64,000 bases of DNA from contig CM059563.1 of assembly GCA_030386875.1 (NCBI GenBank), positions 15,270,001-15,334,000 of the forward strand. The letters run 5' to 3'. Every line of letters begins with the position of its first letter. The first letter of the stretch is position 1. Source of the DNA: Morinoia aosen. Its lineage: Eukaryota > Arthropoda > Malacostraca > Amphipoda > Talitridae. Shown here piece by piece: positions 35,937 through 46,334 of this stretch. The notes beneath the pieces were generated by a model. That model saw only the letters and a list, made by a program, of their open reading frames with translations, was not told the origin of the DNA and did no database searches. Both the position numbers and the translations under genes were made by a program.

Positions 35937-36762
35937 CCACACTTATATGCAGCAATGCGCTACACATAAAATTCTTGTGCTTATTCCGTGATAATCATAA
36001 GTGCAATAGAAGAAGATTTATTGTTATTATCGCCAAGTTTAACTGTTAAATGTTGGTATTTTATTGCAAATTATTTGATTCACTACGCCTGACCTGCAGT
36101 TTGTTCTTTGAGTTTATCTGTACATAGCTGATTATTTCTGATTATCGGACTAGACAGTTGATGTCCTGTTTCATAACAATGTAAATCGACGTCAATAACG
36201 TACAAATAAAAACTGTATGCGATCATTTATTTCGAAGAGTTATGTTGTTCAGGAGGCTGTCATCACGTCTAGCCTCTTGATCTTTGTGTCCTGAATCAGG
36301 AGTTAATATCTTTTGCGCATTGAATTATTTACTTAAATTCTATACCTAAAGATAAGAATTCAAGTGACTTATATTCTCAAATCTCAATGTTTTGCATTAT
36401 TATCATTTTGTAAGTTTCTATTGTTGCATTTGATGTTATTCTATTTGATGTGCTTGTATTTTGATGACATTTCATTCCGTTCAATAGTTCACGTTCATGG
36501 GCGTCACAAGTCTCTGCTATAACGCGTACAATGCAGTGTCAGAAAATTGTTTTTTAATATATAAATTATCCTGAATGTACAATGTGCACAATATTCTATC
36601 TTGGGACATCTCATGTATTACCTGTAGAGAACTAAATAAAGAAACTTAGGTAAAAGTTCCAAACTTGGAATGCTTGTAATTGAAAGTTTGTTCTTAAATT
36701 CCGTAGATTTTTTACATACCATCGCGTTCCTTGCGTGCTATTGACATGCTCCTCTTCTGCAG

Positions 36763-37839
36763 AATGTCCCGTCGCTACAAAACACACCTACGCGACTTCC
36801 TATCCACGTGCCGGTCGAAGCGCTCGTACAACAACATAGCCGACCCCACATACAATAATTATAGCAATGTGTACAGCCCCACAACATACGCCCCGGACAA
36901 CACGGCCGCTAGTTTGTACGTAAACCCTCAGAACCTGAGCAACCTTCCCTCCTTATACCCCACGTCCTACATCCCCACCGACAATTTGTTTCACTATCGC
37001 CAGCTCGGCTCGTACTACCCAGACTACATGACCACCCACAGCTACGTGAGCAACGGCTACATGGACGCCGCCACACGGCCGTGCCTAGGGTACGACGCGA
37101 CAGGCTTGTCTAAATCCACGGCGGCGGAGCAAAAATTTTACTGTCCCTCCCAACTCGACCCTTCGAAGTACGCGAGTCAGTACTACACCACCAACACCGT
37201 CCTGCCGCCCCTAGACCACAAGTACGACCTGAGGACATCGTCCGCGGAGTTCAGGAGGGAGCACACGCCTTTATTGGCACCCCCGTCCCCCGCCAGCACG
37301 GCCCCCCCACCGAGTGTCCCTCCCCCCACGACCCCCCTAACCCCCGTCACGGACGGCGGAGCCCCTAAGGAGATCAGTTACGCCAACGGCACCCGGCAAA
37401 CAGTGCTCATGTGGGGGTCGGCCGACTCGACGGCTCCGCTGCTGGCGACCCCAGAATACGACACACAGGCCGGGGTCAAGAAATACAGCGAGAGTCCCAA
37501 CAGCACCGCCAGCAACGGCAGCATCAGTAACAACAACAACAGCAGCAGCAGCTCGTGCCCCTACACCAGCAGCAACAACAGCACACCGAACACGAACAAC
37601 AGCTCGGTTGCAGGCGTGCAGGAGGCAATACCAGGCGCTGCGTGCAAGTGGGGGCCTCCTACTGCAGGCACGCCCGGTGCACGCAGCAGTAGCGGGGGCT
37701 CCCCCCACGAGGGGGCCTCGCCCCCTGGTGCTGCAGGAGCCACGGGGGGTAAGGGGGGTTACTACACCGCTGAGACGGGGGAGCTGTGGCCCCCGCATCA
37801 GTACTATCACCCCTATCATCACGCTTATCCCGGCACACA
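36763..37839 (+). CDS. ss: Aryl hydrocarbon receptor / Spineless, long exon with C-terminal activation region
   Basis: The exon starts after a cttctgcag acceptor and opens with MSRRYKTHLRDFLSTCRSKR, a block conserved just after PAS-B in insect Spineless. A Tyr-, Pro- and Ser-rich tail follows. It includes YYPDY and QYYTT motifs, a proline run near 37280-37340, an Asn/Ser homopolymer tract around 37525-37560 and a His/Tyr-rich end (HQYYHPYHHAY). Such low-complexity tails are typical of transactivation domains. The frame reaches TGA at 37841-37843, but GTGAGT at 37840 is a perfect donor, and using it links in phase 2 to the exon at 45731. The termination mode is therefore uncertain: either a stop here after Thr-Gln, or splicing onward. 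Confidence 0.9.
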
Positions 37840-38467
37840 GTGAGTGATATCACCTTTGTTTGTTTTGAGTTCGCTTGTGCATGACCGCTCGCACCTCACT
37901 CACACTCACACACCTCGGTAAACTGGACCGACGTTTTCATGGGTCTTGGTGGGAGTAAAGTTCGTCACGTACGTTATTTTTCTCTGGGAGCTTTTCGTGC
38001 TGTGCTAAGGGAGAGGGGAATTTATAGACTTTTTACCTACTGACATTCTTGCCCACAATCATCAACCCTTGTAGAGTACAATTAATTTTTCAGCAATATC
38101 TTCGTTAGTTGAATTTGTTACCAGTGGGAAATCTTGAGTTTCCCCACACTTAATTTCCTCCCCACATGCCTTTATGTTTGTTTGCTGGAGGTTCCTCAAC
38201 GACAGGGGATTGAGTTGAATCTCGTTCCTCTTCAGTTAAGGATTGCGGCTGTCGCTCCTTTTTGCCAGCTGATGTTGCGCTTGCGCTCCTCTCTGCCTCA
38301 CTTGGATTCTGCCTCACCTCGGTACTGCCTCTCTTGTGGGGAGGTACTGTCTCTCTTGTATCGCTATCGCACATGGATGCTGCAGCTGTAGCAAAGCTGC
38401 TGACTTGCGTCGGACTTTACCTATTATGGCACTAATTAATGTGTGTGCTCGTCTACTGCTCTACCCT

Positions 38468-38540
38468 CTGCTCGTGCTTCTGCTCGTGCTTCTGCTCGTG
38501 CTTCTGCTCGTGCTTCTGCTCGTGCTTCTGCTCGTGCTTT
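38468..38540. repeat. 12-bp tandem array, about 6 copies
   Basis: The unit is CTGCTCGTGCTT, which gives a false Leu/Val-rich ORF. Confidence 0.95.
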
Positions 38541-39002
38541 ACTTTCTTCATCTTTCTTTACTTGAAATGTTAAACGGGAAGCTTATTCACAAGTTTCTTT
38601 CAGGAGTTATCTTTATAGCCTTCTCTTAGCTTTGAAGCAACCCTTCCTTAGCTTTGCTTGCATATAATCCTTAGAGTAATTCAAACAATTTAAATGATGT
38701 AACCAAGAAATTATTCCGTGTTTTGTTCTGATATTTCTTGCTGATGCCGCAGGTAATCAGTGGAATTATAAAAACTCCCTCCTCTGTGGGCGAAGAATAC
38801 ATGGAGGCAGAAACTAAGCTCTGAAAATTCTCAGTTGTTCGTTGGTCTTGTGCAATTTTCTTCAGCTCCTGCCTCTAAAATCCAAGCTGTCGTAGCTCGC
38901 CGTTGACAAGTTTTTAAAAAATCCCGGCAACAAAACTTAATAAATTCACTTTCTTTAATACCGAAGCGACTTGAAACCGAAAAAAAACGAGCACACGTGT
39001 AG

Positions 39003-39826
39003 AATGATATGCTGTGCATGTAACATGCTCTGCGTATGTGATATGCTGTGCATGTAACATGCTCTGCGTATGTGATATGCTGTGCATGTAACATGCTCTG
39101 CGTATGTGATATGCTGTGCATGTAACATGCTCTGTGTATGTGATATGTTAATGTGCATGTAACATGCTCTGCGTATGTGATATGCTGTGCATGTAACATG
39201 CTCTGCGTATGTGATATGCTGTGCATGTAACATGCTCTGCGTATGTGATATGCTGTGCATGTAACATGCTCTGTGTATGTGATATGCTGTGCATGTAACA
39301 TGCTCTGTGTATGTGATATGTTGTGCATGTAACATGCTCTGCGTATGTGATATGCTGTGCATGTAACATGCTCTGCGTATGTGATATGCTGTGCATGTAA
39401 CATGCTCTGCGTATGTGATATGCTGTGCATGTAACATGCTCTGTGTATGTGATATGTTAATGTGCATGTAACATGCTCTGCGTATGTGATATGTTGTGCA
39501 TGTAACATGCTCTGCGTATGTGATATGCTGTGCATGTAACATGCTCTGTGTATGTGATATGCTGTGCATGTAACATGCTCTGCGTATGTGATATGCTGTG
39601 CATGTAACATGCTCTGTGTATGTGATATGTTAATGTGCATGTAACATGCTCTGCGTATGTGATATGTTGTGCATGTAACATGCTCTGCGTATGTGATATG
39701 CTGTGCATGTAACATGCTCTGTGTATGTGATATTCTGTGCATGTAACATGCTCTGCGTATGTGATATGCTGTGCATGTAACATGCTCTGCGTACGGGATA
39801 TGCTGTGCATGTAACATGCTCATCAT
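39003..39826. repeat. 34-bp tandem array, about 24 copies
   Basis: The unit contains TGATATGCTGTGCATGTAAC and atgctctg(c/t)gtatg. A longer variant (atgttaatgtgc) occurs at about 39146, 39457 and 39629, hinting at higher-order blocks. The - strand unit lacks stops, hence a false 357-codon ORF. Confidence 0.95.
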
Positions 39827-40080
39827 ACGCTCTCCACGTTTACGATGAAATTTAAGTTTGATTTCCTCCCTTTGCCCGCGCAATACAGACGCCCTAAAGC
39901 TCATGACCTACACCAGCGTGCATCTCCTGAAAATGTCATCCTCTCCTCATCTGCGGTAGGAATTGATTCCGATTTGCAGCCTCAACCGAAACTTTAAAGC
40001 AATGTTCTCTTCTTACGGCAACTCGACGCTGTGCTACCAAGCGAGCATACTGTGCCATTCCTCATAAAGAGTTGGGCGTT

Positions 40081-40358
40081 GTTGCTGCAGCTGTTGTTGC
40101 ACGTTACAGCTGTTGTTTCTGCAACTGTAACACCTGCTGTTGCTGCAGCTGTCACAGCTGTTTTTGCTGCAACTGAACACCTGCTGTTGCTGCAACTGTA
40201 ACAGCTGTTGTGGCTGCAACTGTAACAGCTGTTGTTACTGCAACTATAACAACTGTTGTTGCCGCAACTGTAACACATGCTGTTGCTGCAACTGTAACAC
40301 CTGCTGTTCCTGCAACTGTAACATCAGCTGTTGCTGCAACTGCAACGCCTGTCATTGC
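40081..40358. repeat. 21-bp tandem array, about 13 copies
   Basis: The unit is close to TGTTGCTGCAACTGTAACA plus two bases. The words are related to those in the 20-bp array at 2731 (ctgtaacac, gctgcaac). Confidence 0.9.
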
Positions 40359-42038
40359 TATACAGATGCGAAAAAATGTTTTTAGCTTCTCGAATGTCAC
40401 TCAAATATTCATGTGCTGACCGCCATGGCCTCTTGCGTGTTTGATTCCAATTTGACTTCAAAATTACTCTAATTGAAAATGAGCTAGTAATTTTCTCTGA
40501 CCTATGCAACGGGCCATTTGTTCGCCTTATTGGCTATTGAACTTCGCTTCCCAAAGCAGAACAGCAACTGAGAAAGGAGGGAGTAGCTGATCTCATCAGT
40601 TTTCGGTGCCTTGTGTAAATATTACATCTTTTCATTCGCAATTTAACTCAAGCGCCCATTGGTGTAGTCTAGACTTGAATATTACACTGAATACTAGAAT
40701 GCATGCTGGATATTAACAGTAGTGATCGTGCGCATGCCGTCCTCCAGTGTTACCTGCCCATCAACATTCTCAATAACCAAAACCTCATCTGCGATAAACG
40801 AACGTTCCCTCGGGAGTTGTTTTCCGTGTACAATTTTAGAAGTCAGGTGCAAATATAGGGATTTACTGCTGGTGGGGCTGGGCTAAGATGAGTGTAAATA
40901 ACCGTTCCTTATTGTGTGAAATTCTAATCGAGTGCTCATGGTGGCATTCGAATTGATACGCAGAAACTCAATATTATGCAGTCATTGCACACGATGTTCA
41001 AACAAATTCAAGAGTTGTTGCAAGAGTATATTAGACTATCTCATTCACTTATCAGAAGCTTATCTGATTGGTTGTGTGGAGCGCTTGAACGTATAGTAAA
41101 AGATATCTGATCAGTTCCCAATTGGGAAATACGCAGATTTTGGCTGTTGCCTTTGTGAACAGCTTGTAGCCAGCTGTGATTATGTATTATTTTTATAGCA
41201 TTGGTGGACAGTTTTTTAATTGTTTGTGTATTCACTTTTGTTGGTAGGTAGGTACATAGATCTTCATAAACATGCACAATCATTTTAATTGGCAAAGACT
41301 AGAAAATATATATACGACACGGTGATAGAAATTACATTGATATGACATTTTGACGCCGTTTCGAGTGACACCTGCGTGTGGCATCATTATCCATATACTG
41401 AGTGTATCAATTTACCCACGTAAGGTTCATCGGACGCAGTCTTCATCCACTCAAACAGTTTTCGCCATAATAAAAGATGAGAGTTGTTCGTTGCAGACTA
41501 CGTCGCTCATCTAACAGTCTAGGTGCATGCATCGAACCTCAAGCTGAAAAGGAGCACTCTTGTTTTGTATAAAAGCGACCCTGTTTTGGGATAGAGGTCT
41601 ATTTAACACGGCCAGGGTTTGAATGAGGTCTTAGTGTACTAACACTGTCATGATGTTCTTATTTAGATTCTATTCGTATATTAGTCTACGATGTATTTTA
41701 TGACAGGGATGTAGATCGGACAAAAATTAATGGTTGTTAGTATAAGAAATTTTTTTTGACAGTATCGTAGTGGATCACAGAAGATTTAAATTTTAATCGT
41801 AATCAAAATGCTTTTAGCTGGATACATTAAAAGGCTTCAAATTGCCTTGATAAATCTAGAATTTCCCGAATGGTATTAAAGTGTTCAGAAACCTACAGCA
41901 GGTTATGAAGAAATAGGAGGTATATGATAGTAAGTTCGATAAGCATTATGCTTAGTAATTACTCCCATGTAGTGTAACCGACGCAATGCGGTGTTGAGGT
42001 GTCCGTGCTCTCGGTAGATGCGCCTCTACTGTGAGCAT

Positions 42039-42203
42039 TATCTTTATAAATTCCTTTAGAAAAGCATTACCTCTTTAAATGACTTCAGAAATTACGTTAA
42101 AAGAGCAACATCTTTATCAATTCCTTTAGAAAAGAATTTTCATTATCAATAACTTTAGAGAAGCATTATCTTAGGAGGTTACTTTAGAAAAGCATTATGT
42201 TGC
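42039..42203. repeat. Imperfect repeats 'agcattatctttataaattc'
   Basis: Four diverged copies of about 36-40 bp (with tttagaaaagcatta), just before the candidate cassette exon. Confidence 0.65.
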
Positions 42204-42280
42204 GAAATTGTTCGCACGCTTTGGCTGCAGCGTTGTGCTGCGGTGTCCGTGTGCGACTCTCATCCCGCTGTTCTCGGTAG

Positions 42281-42367
42281 CAGCGCCGCTGCCGTAGCGG
42301 ACTCCAGCAACGTCCACCACCCTCCCCAGCTGCCCAGGAACCCCATTTTGTGCTGCCCCTCCCTGAG
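42281..42367 (+). CDS. Candidate cassette exon of Aryl hydrocarbon receptor / Spineless
   Basis: This lies inside the 7.9-kb last intron. A pyrimidine-rich stretch ends in ggtagcag, a tandem NAGNAG acceptor. The 87-nt (29-codon) segment after it is open only when entered in phase 2, exactly the phase of the donor at 37840. It leaves in phase 2 at CTGAG|gtaacg, as the acceptor at 45731 requires. Translation gives an Ala-rich stretch, then SSNVHHPPQLPRNP and a Cys-containing end. The segment is much richer in GC than its surroundings. The phase symmetry would allow inclusion or skipping without a frame change. No homology was recognised, so this is a prediction from splice logic only. Confidence 0.33.
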
Positions 42368-43233
42368 GTAACGCACGCCACCTCCCCACAACCTCACCAT
42401 TGCCTTCTCTCTTCGCCGCCTTCACCGTGGGGCGCTGTGCTTCTCTGACGTCGCTTCTTTTGGCTCTTCCGCGTCCCGTACTGGAGCTGACGTGTTGTTA
42501 CTGCCTCTCTTCGTGTGTGTGGTGTAGGCCGCACCACCTGCGTGTGGTGTCACTACCACAACACCTGTACGTGCTGTCATTACCAACCAACTGTACGTGG
42601 TGTCACTACCACAGCACCTAAATACAGAATGGTCTCGTATCGATCAGTTGCTTGAGAAAAACAACCGCGCAAAGACAATACAGTTGTCCTTGTATTCTTC
42701 TAGCTCGATGGATACCTCCTGCCATACCTCGCGCTGGCGAAGAGGTGACCTTCTTTGATAAACGCATGGCAAAATGAGCAGGTAGAAGCAGTTCATCACA
42801 ACTTCTATCGCAATGTGTAAAATAATCAACAAATGAAACTCTTGCGTTATCTCTAACCCCCTTCACCCTTTGCAACACGGACGCCGGACGCACCTGCCTG
42901 TGTGACATCGGTCGAGTTTGTCTTCGTTGCTTGAAGACTTAGACCTCACTGAGTTATTGTTGGTTCTAATTTAATTTATTGTTGTCACGAGTGCGAAGCA
43001 ATAGTGACTTTCTCGAGTAAAACCAAAACAGCGCTGGGGAAAACCAGGTGAGCTTCAGACTGCTTCAGACTGTATTGTAGGTGAAAAATCCGCGAAGAAA
43101 TTAAAATCAATGCCTGGAAACCTGAGATTTTGCAACGTGTGTTGAATTCGTCATGCTGTAAACATGCTCGCGCTTTTTTATCGCCTCTGGAACATACCCT
43201 GCCTCTGATCAAGCCTCTTCTTCAACGAATTCT

Positions 43234-43462
43234 TCAACACTTTGACTGCGACGTGCGCCACCGGTGGTACACGGAGGTAATTTTCATAATGCTGCTGACC
43301 AACCAGTAGTCGCTAATTCAATTTTCATAAACACTTAATCAGAGCTAAATGAAGGCAAGATCCAGTTCATGTATGGTATTTTCAAAATAGTTTGCTACAA
43401 TTGACTTTAAATTTGAGTTGGGCATTGAACTTAATATTTAGTAGTCGTAGTCAAAGTGTTAA
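43234..43462 (+). mobile_element. TTAA-type MITE, best-preserved copy C
   Basis: This is a 221-bp element. The left end is CACTTTGACTGCGAC and the right end, read inverted, is CACTTTGACTACGAC. TTAA flanks the right side (43459-43462) and TCAA, a one-base change, the left (43234-43237). It is non-coding and collinear with copies A and B. TTAA targeting suggests mobilisation by a piggyBac-like transposase elsewhere in the genome. Confidence 0.72.
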
Positions 43463-43744
43463 TATTTCTTTCGTTGGATCAAGATGTTTTCTCTACAAAA
43501 CAAAGCTTATTTGTTTTAGCGTGAACAAATATACGAAGACATAGCTGGTGCGTAAGGAATCGCTCGGTCATCGTTATCGTCTCCATGCAATCATACGCTT
43601 GTGCTCTACAGAACATCTCACGACGGGGAAGAAAATATCTTCACGAAAACGATTCCACGAACAAAAATCAGCAGTGCACTCATTCTACTTAGCTGGACCA
43701 GGAGACTAACGTGACTGAAGTGTCGTGCTAACCTGCAATTATCT

Positions 43745-44218
43745 GGGACAGTATGCCTCTCCATCCCTGTGGGACTCTAAGCCTCTCTATCCATCTGGAG
43801 CATCACATCCCCTCCACCCACCTGGAACACCCTGCTCCCGCACCCATATGGAACACCAAGCCTCTCCACTTATATGGAACACCGAGCCTCTCTAAAAGTC
43901 TCTATCCATCTGGAGATCACATCCCCTCCATCCATATGGAACACCACATCCCCGCCACCCATATAGAACACCAAGCCTCTCCGTCCATCTGGAGCATCAC
44001 ATCCCCGCCACCCATATGGACCTCCAGGCCCCCGCACCCACCTGGATGAGAATCATACCCGCCACCCATTTGAAACACCAAGCCTCTCCACCCATCTGGA
44101 ATACCACATCCCCACCACCCAAATGGAACACCATATCCCAGCGCCCACCTTTATGAGTATCATCCCAGCCACCCATATGGAACACCAAGCCCCGCACCCA
44201 CCTGGACCAGCACCATCC
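43745..44218. repeat. C-rich array of 25-30 bp units ('cccatatggaacaccaagcc')
   Basis: Fifteen or so irregular copies containing CACCCATATGGAACACCA or ccatctggagcatcacat. It is polymorphic in length. Confidence 0.88.
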
Positions 44219-45730
44219 CACCTAGCGTCACTAGAAGAGATGCAGAGACAACTCCCGCTGCTCGCGCCCGCCTAGCAGCACCAGGGCAGTTCATCCTGCA
44301 CGTGAGGCAGACGGACGTAACCTGTCTCCTGTCTTGCCAAGGTAACGGGTTCTCAAGTGTGTACTGTGTGTACTCTCCGTGTACACTGAATGTACTTTGT
44401 GGCATCAATTTGAACTCTGCCCCCTGAGTACGCTGTTTACATTGTACGCGTCGTGTGTTCTCTACACTACGTGCGCTGGGCCGAATGTGCGCGCATACAT
44501 TCCCTCTTATCCGACTAGGTAGCGTCAAGAAGCTTATTTTTAATTAGGGATGGAAAAGAAATGTGTTTCCTCGTCAGGTGGCGTTGTGCGCTGTCGTTAC
44601 TGAGGCACACATGGTGTTATATCATTTATTCATTCACTTACTGGTTTCTCGTACATTTGAAATATCTCTTTGAAGTGTTCCTTAAACATGATAAAGAAAT
44701 GCTCAAATCGCTTTGAATTTCTTTAAGAGTATGTAGAAAAAGTTGCAGCGCTTCTCCTCACTTTCACTCGTAAAAAATTATTGGGCAAAATACACTTATG
44801 CACAGTGATTTCAATTATTTTATTCTTCTGCGCTGACGCTGAATTTCGTTGAAATCGACACCTATGTTCTCAGCTGCAATTAATGTAATTATTTCGCGCA
44901 CTTCACGTTGATATGTACTGCACTTACTGCACTACCTTGTCCACGGTATTCTGTATTTTGCGCACAATTATGCTGTACTTTTCACTTTCGATTCAAAACT
45001 GTTTTCATTCGTAAACTTTTACAAGTCTAAGGAGGCTGCATTTCACATTTAATATCGCTGCCATATTATGCGAGTGAAACCGTCGCATAGTTCCCGTTAT
45101 GTTATTTATTCATTCACTTACTGGTTCCCAACCAAAGAACCAAATTCGGTTCTGATACGGGGAATCGAATAGGAATAACTGATTGATCTTAATGCACTTG
45201 GCAGGCTTCACTTGACTGCAGGAAATTTTGCACCAAGGCACCTGCGCAATTGCTCGGCCATTTTTACGCGAATAAAATACAATGAAGTATATTAAATACT
45301 GTTGTTGATTTTGTGGCTGTTCATCAGGTTCTATCAAGACTTTCCCGAATCACTAGTAATCGTAGAGTATTAGTATTCAACCAAAATCTGTTCATATATT
45401 TACGGTACCATCGAGTTATTCACTTAATCGAGTTATAAGATAGTTTCTTCAACATCTGCATCCAAACGCAGTTAATGAATTTAACTTGAGAAATACACAA
45501 ATACATATTTTCTTATATGTTACAATACACAAATAAAGTAAAAAGAATTTCAATCAGTACTCTAGATTTTTCGATTTTAAAGATTTTTCAGACAATTAAA
45601 AGTATTAGATGTACGAAAACGAGAGTGTGATTTTCTTGAGGATATTTTCTCGTACGCAATTCTTCGTTTATTTGTTTCGTTTGTCTGATGTAAATCGCTA
45701 ACTTGTGTCGCACGTGCCGCTGCCCCACAG

Positions 45731-45839
45731 ACACCCCGAGGACCACCTAGAAGAAGATCTCCGGGTCCCCCCTGGACCACCCCCCTCGGTGGGCCCTCCC
45801 CACACCCCCTCTGAGGTGCCCCCCACCGCCATGACCTGA
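45731..45839 (+). CDS. ss: Predicted terminal coding exon of Aryl hydrocarbon receptor / Spineless
   Basis: A pyrimidine-bearing acceptor (gctgccccacag) precedes this GC-rich island in AT-rich DNA. Entered in phase 2 from 37839, it gives Gln then HPEDHLEEDLRVPPGPPP, SVGPPHTPSEVPPTAMT and a TGA at 45837-45839. The acidic/proline-rich composition suits an activation-domain end, and the phase agrees with the upstream donor. With it, the five exons give 514 uninterrupted codons. No other exon with matching phase explains the strong donor at 37840 equally well. I did not recognise the peptide from a named protein, so homology should be confirmed. The first AATAAA I see downstream is near 47389, which would make a 3' UTR of about 1.6 kb. 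Confidence 0.7.
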
Positions 45840-46140
45840 GGCTCCTCGCTGCTCCCCCTGGGGACGCCTCCCTGCTGATGGGCTGCTCACGTCATCTTCA
45901 ACTTACTGATCTCTTCACACAATTGAAGAAATATGCTCCAGTAATTCCCTACCGTCGCGATTTTCCCCGTAGCGTGTTCGTTTACCCTGGGTAAAGCTGG
46001 GCCATCTTCTATAGCTGGAACTACCTACATCCCAGTTGAGAATCTCCGAGTTTTTCTGTTATGTTTTGCTGCAGATCGAGATTTGTGTGTTTTCCTTGCG
46101 TTGATGTAACCTGTCTTGCCGCACTGAGGATCTGAAGAGT

Positions 46141-46332
46141 ATAGTGGTCCTCCATGATGGAACTGGTCCTCTTGACGGAACTAGTACTTCTCGAAGGAAA
46201 TAGTACTTCTCGAAGGAACTAGTACTTCTCGAAGGAACTAGTACTTCTCGAAGGAACTAGTACTTCTTGGAGGAACTATTACTTCTCGAAGGAACTGGTC
46301 CTCTCGAAGGAACTGGTCCTCTCGAAGGAACT
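46141..46332. repeat. 19-bp tandem array, about 9 copies
   Basis: The unit is TCTCGAAGGAACTAGTACT, downstream of the predicted terminal exon and possibly in its 3' UTR. Confidence 0.92.
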
Positions 46333-46334
46333 AT

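Noticed and set aside
38831-39904. 357-codon - strand ORF, His/Thr/Cys-rich
   Set aside because: 34-bp array artefact.
44276-44341. Possible second cassette exon (phase 2 to phase 2, TAGCAG acceptor, CCAAG|gtaacg donor)
   Set aside because: Only about 21 codons, the acceptor lacks a good pyrimidine tract, and a stop-free frame of this length is expected by chance. Splice-junction reads would be needed.
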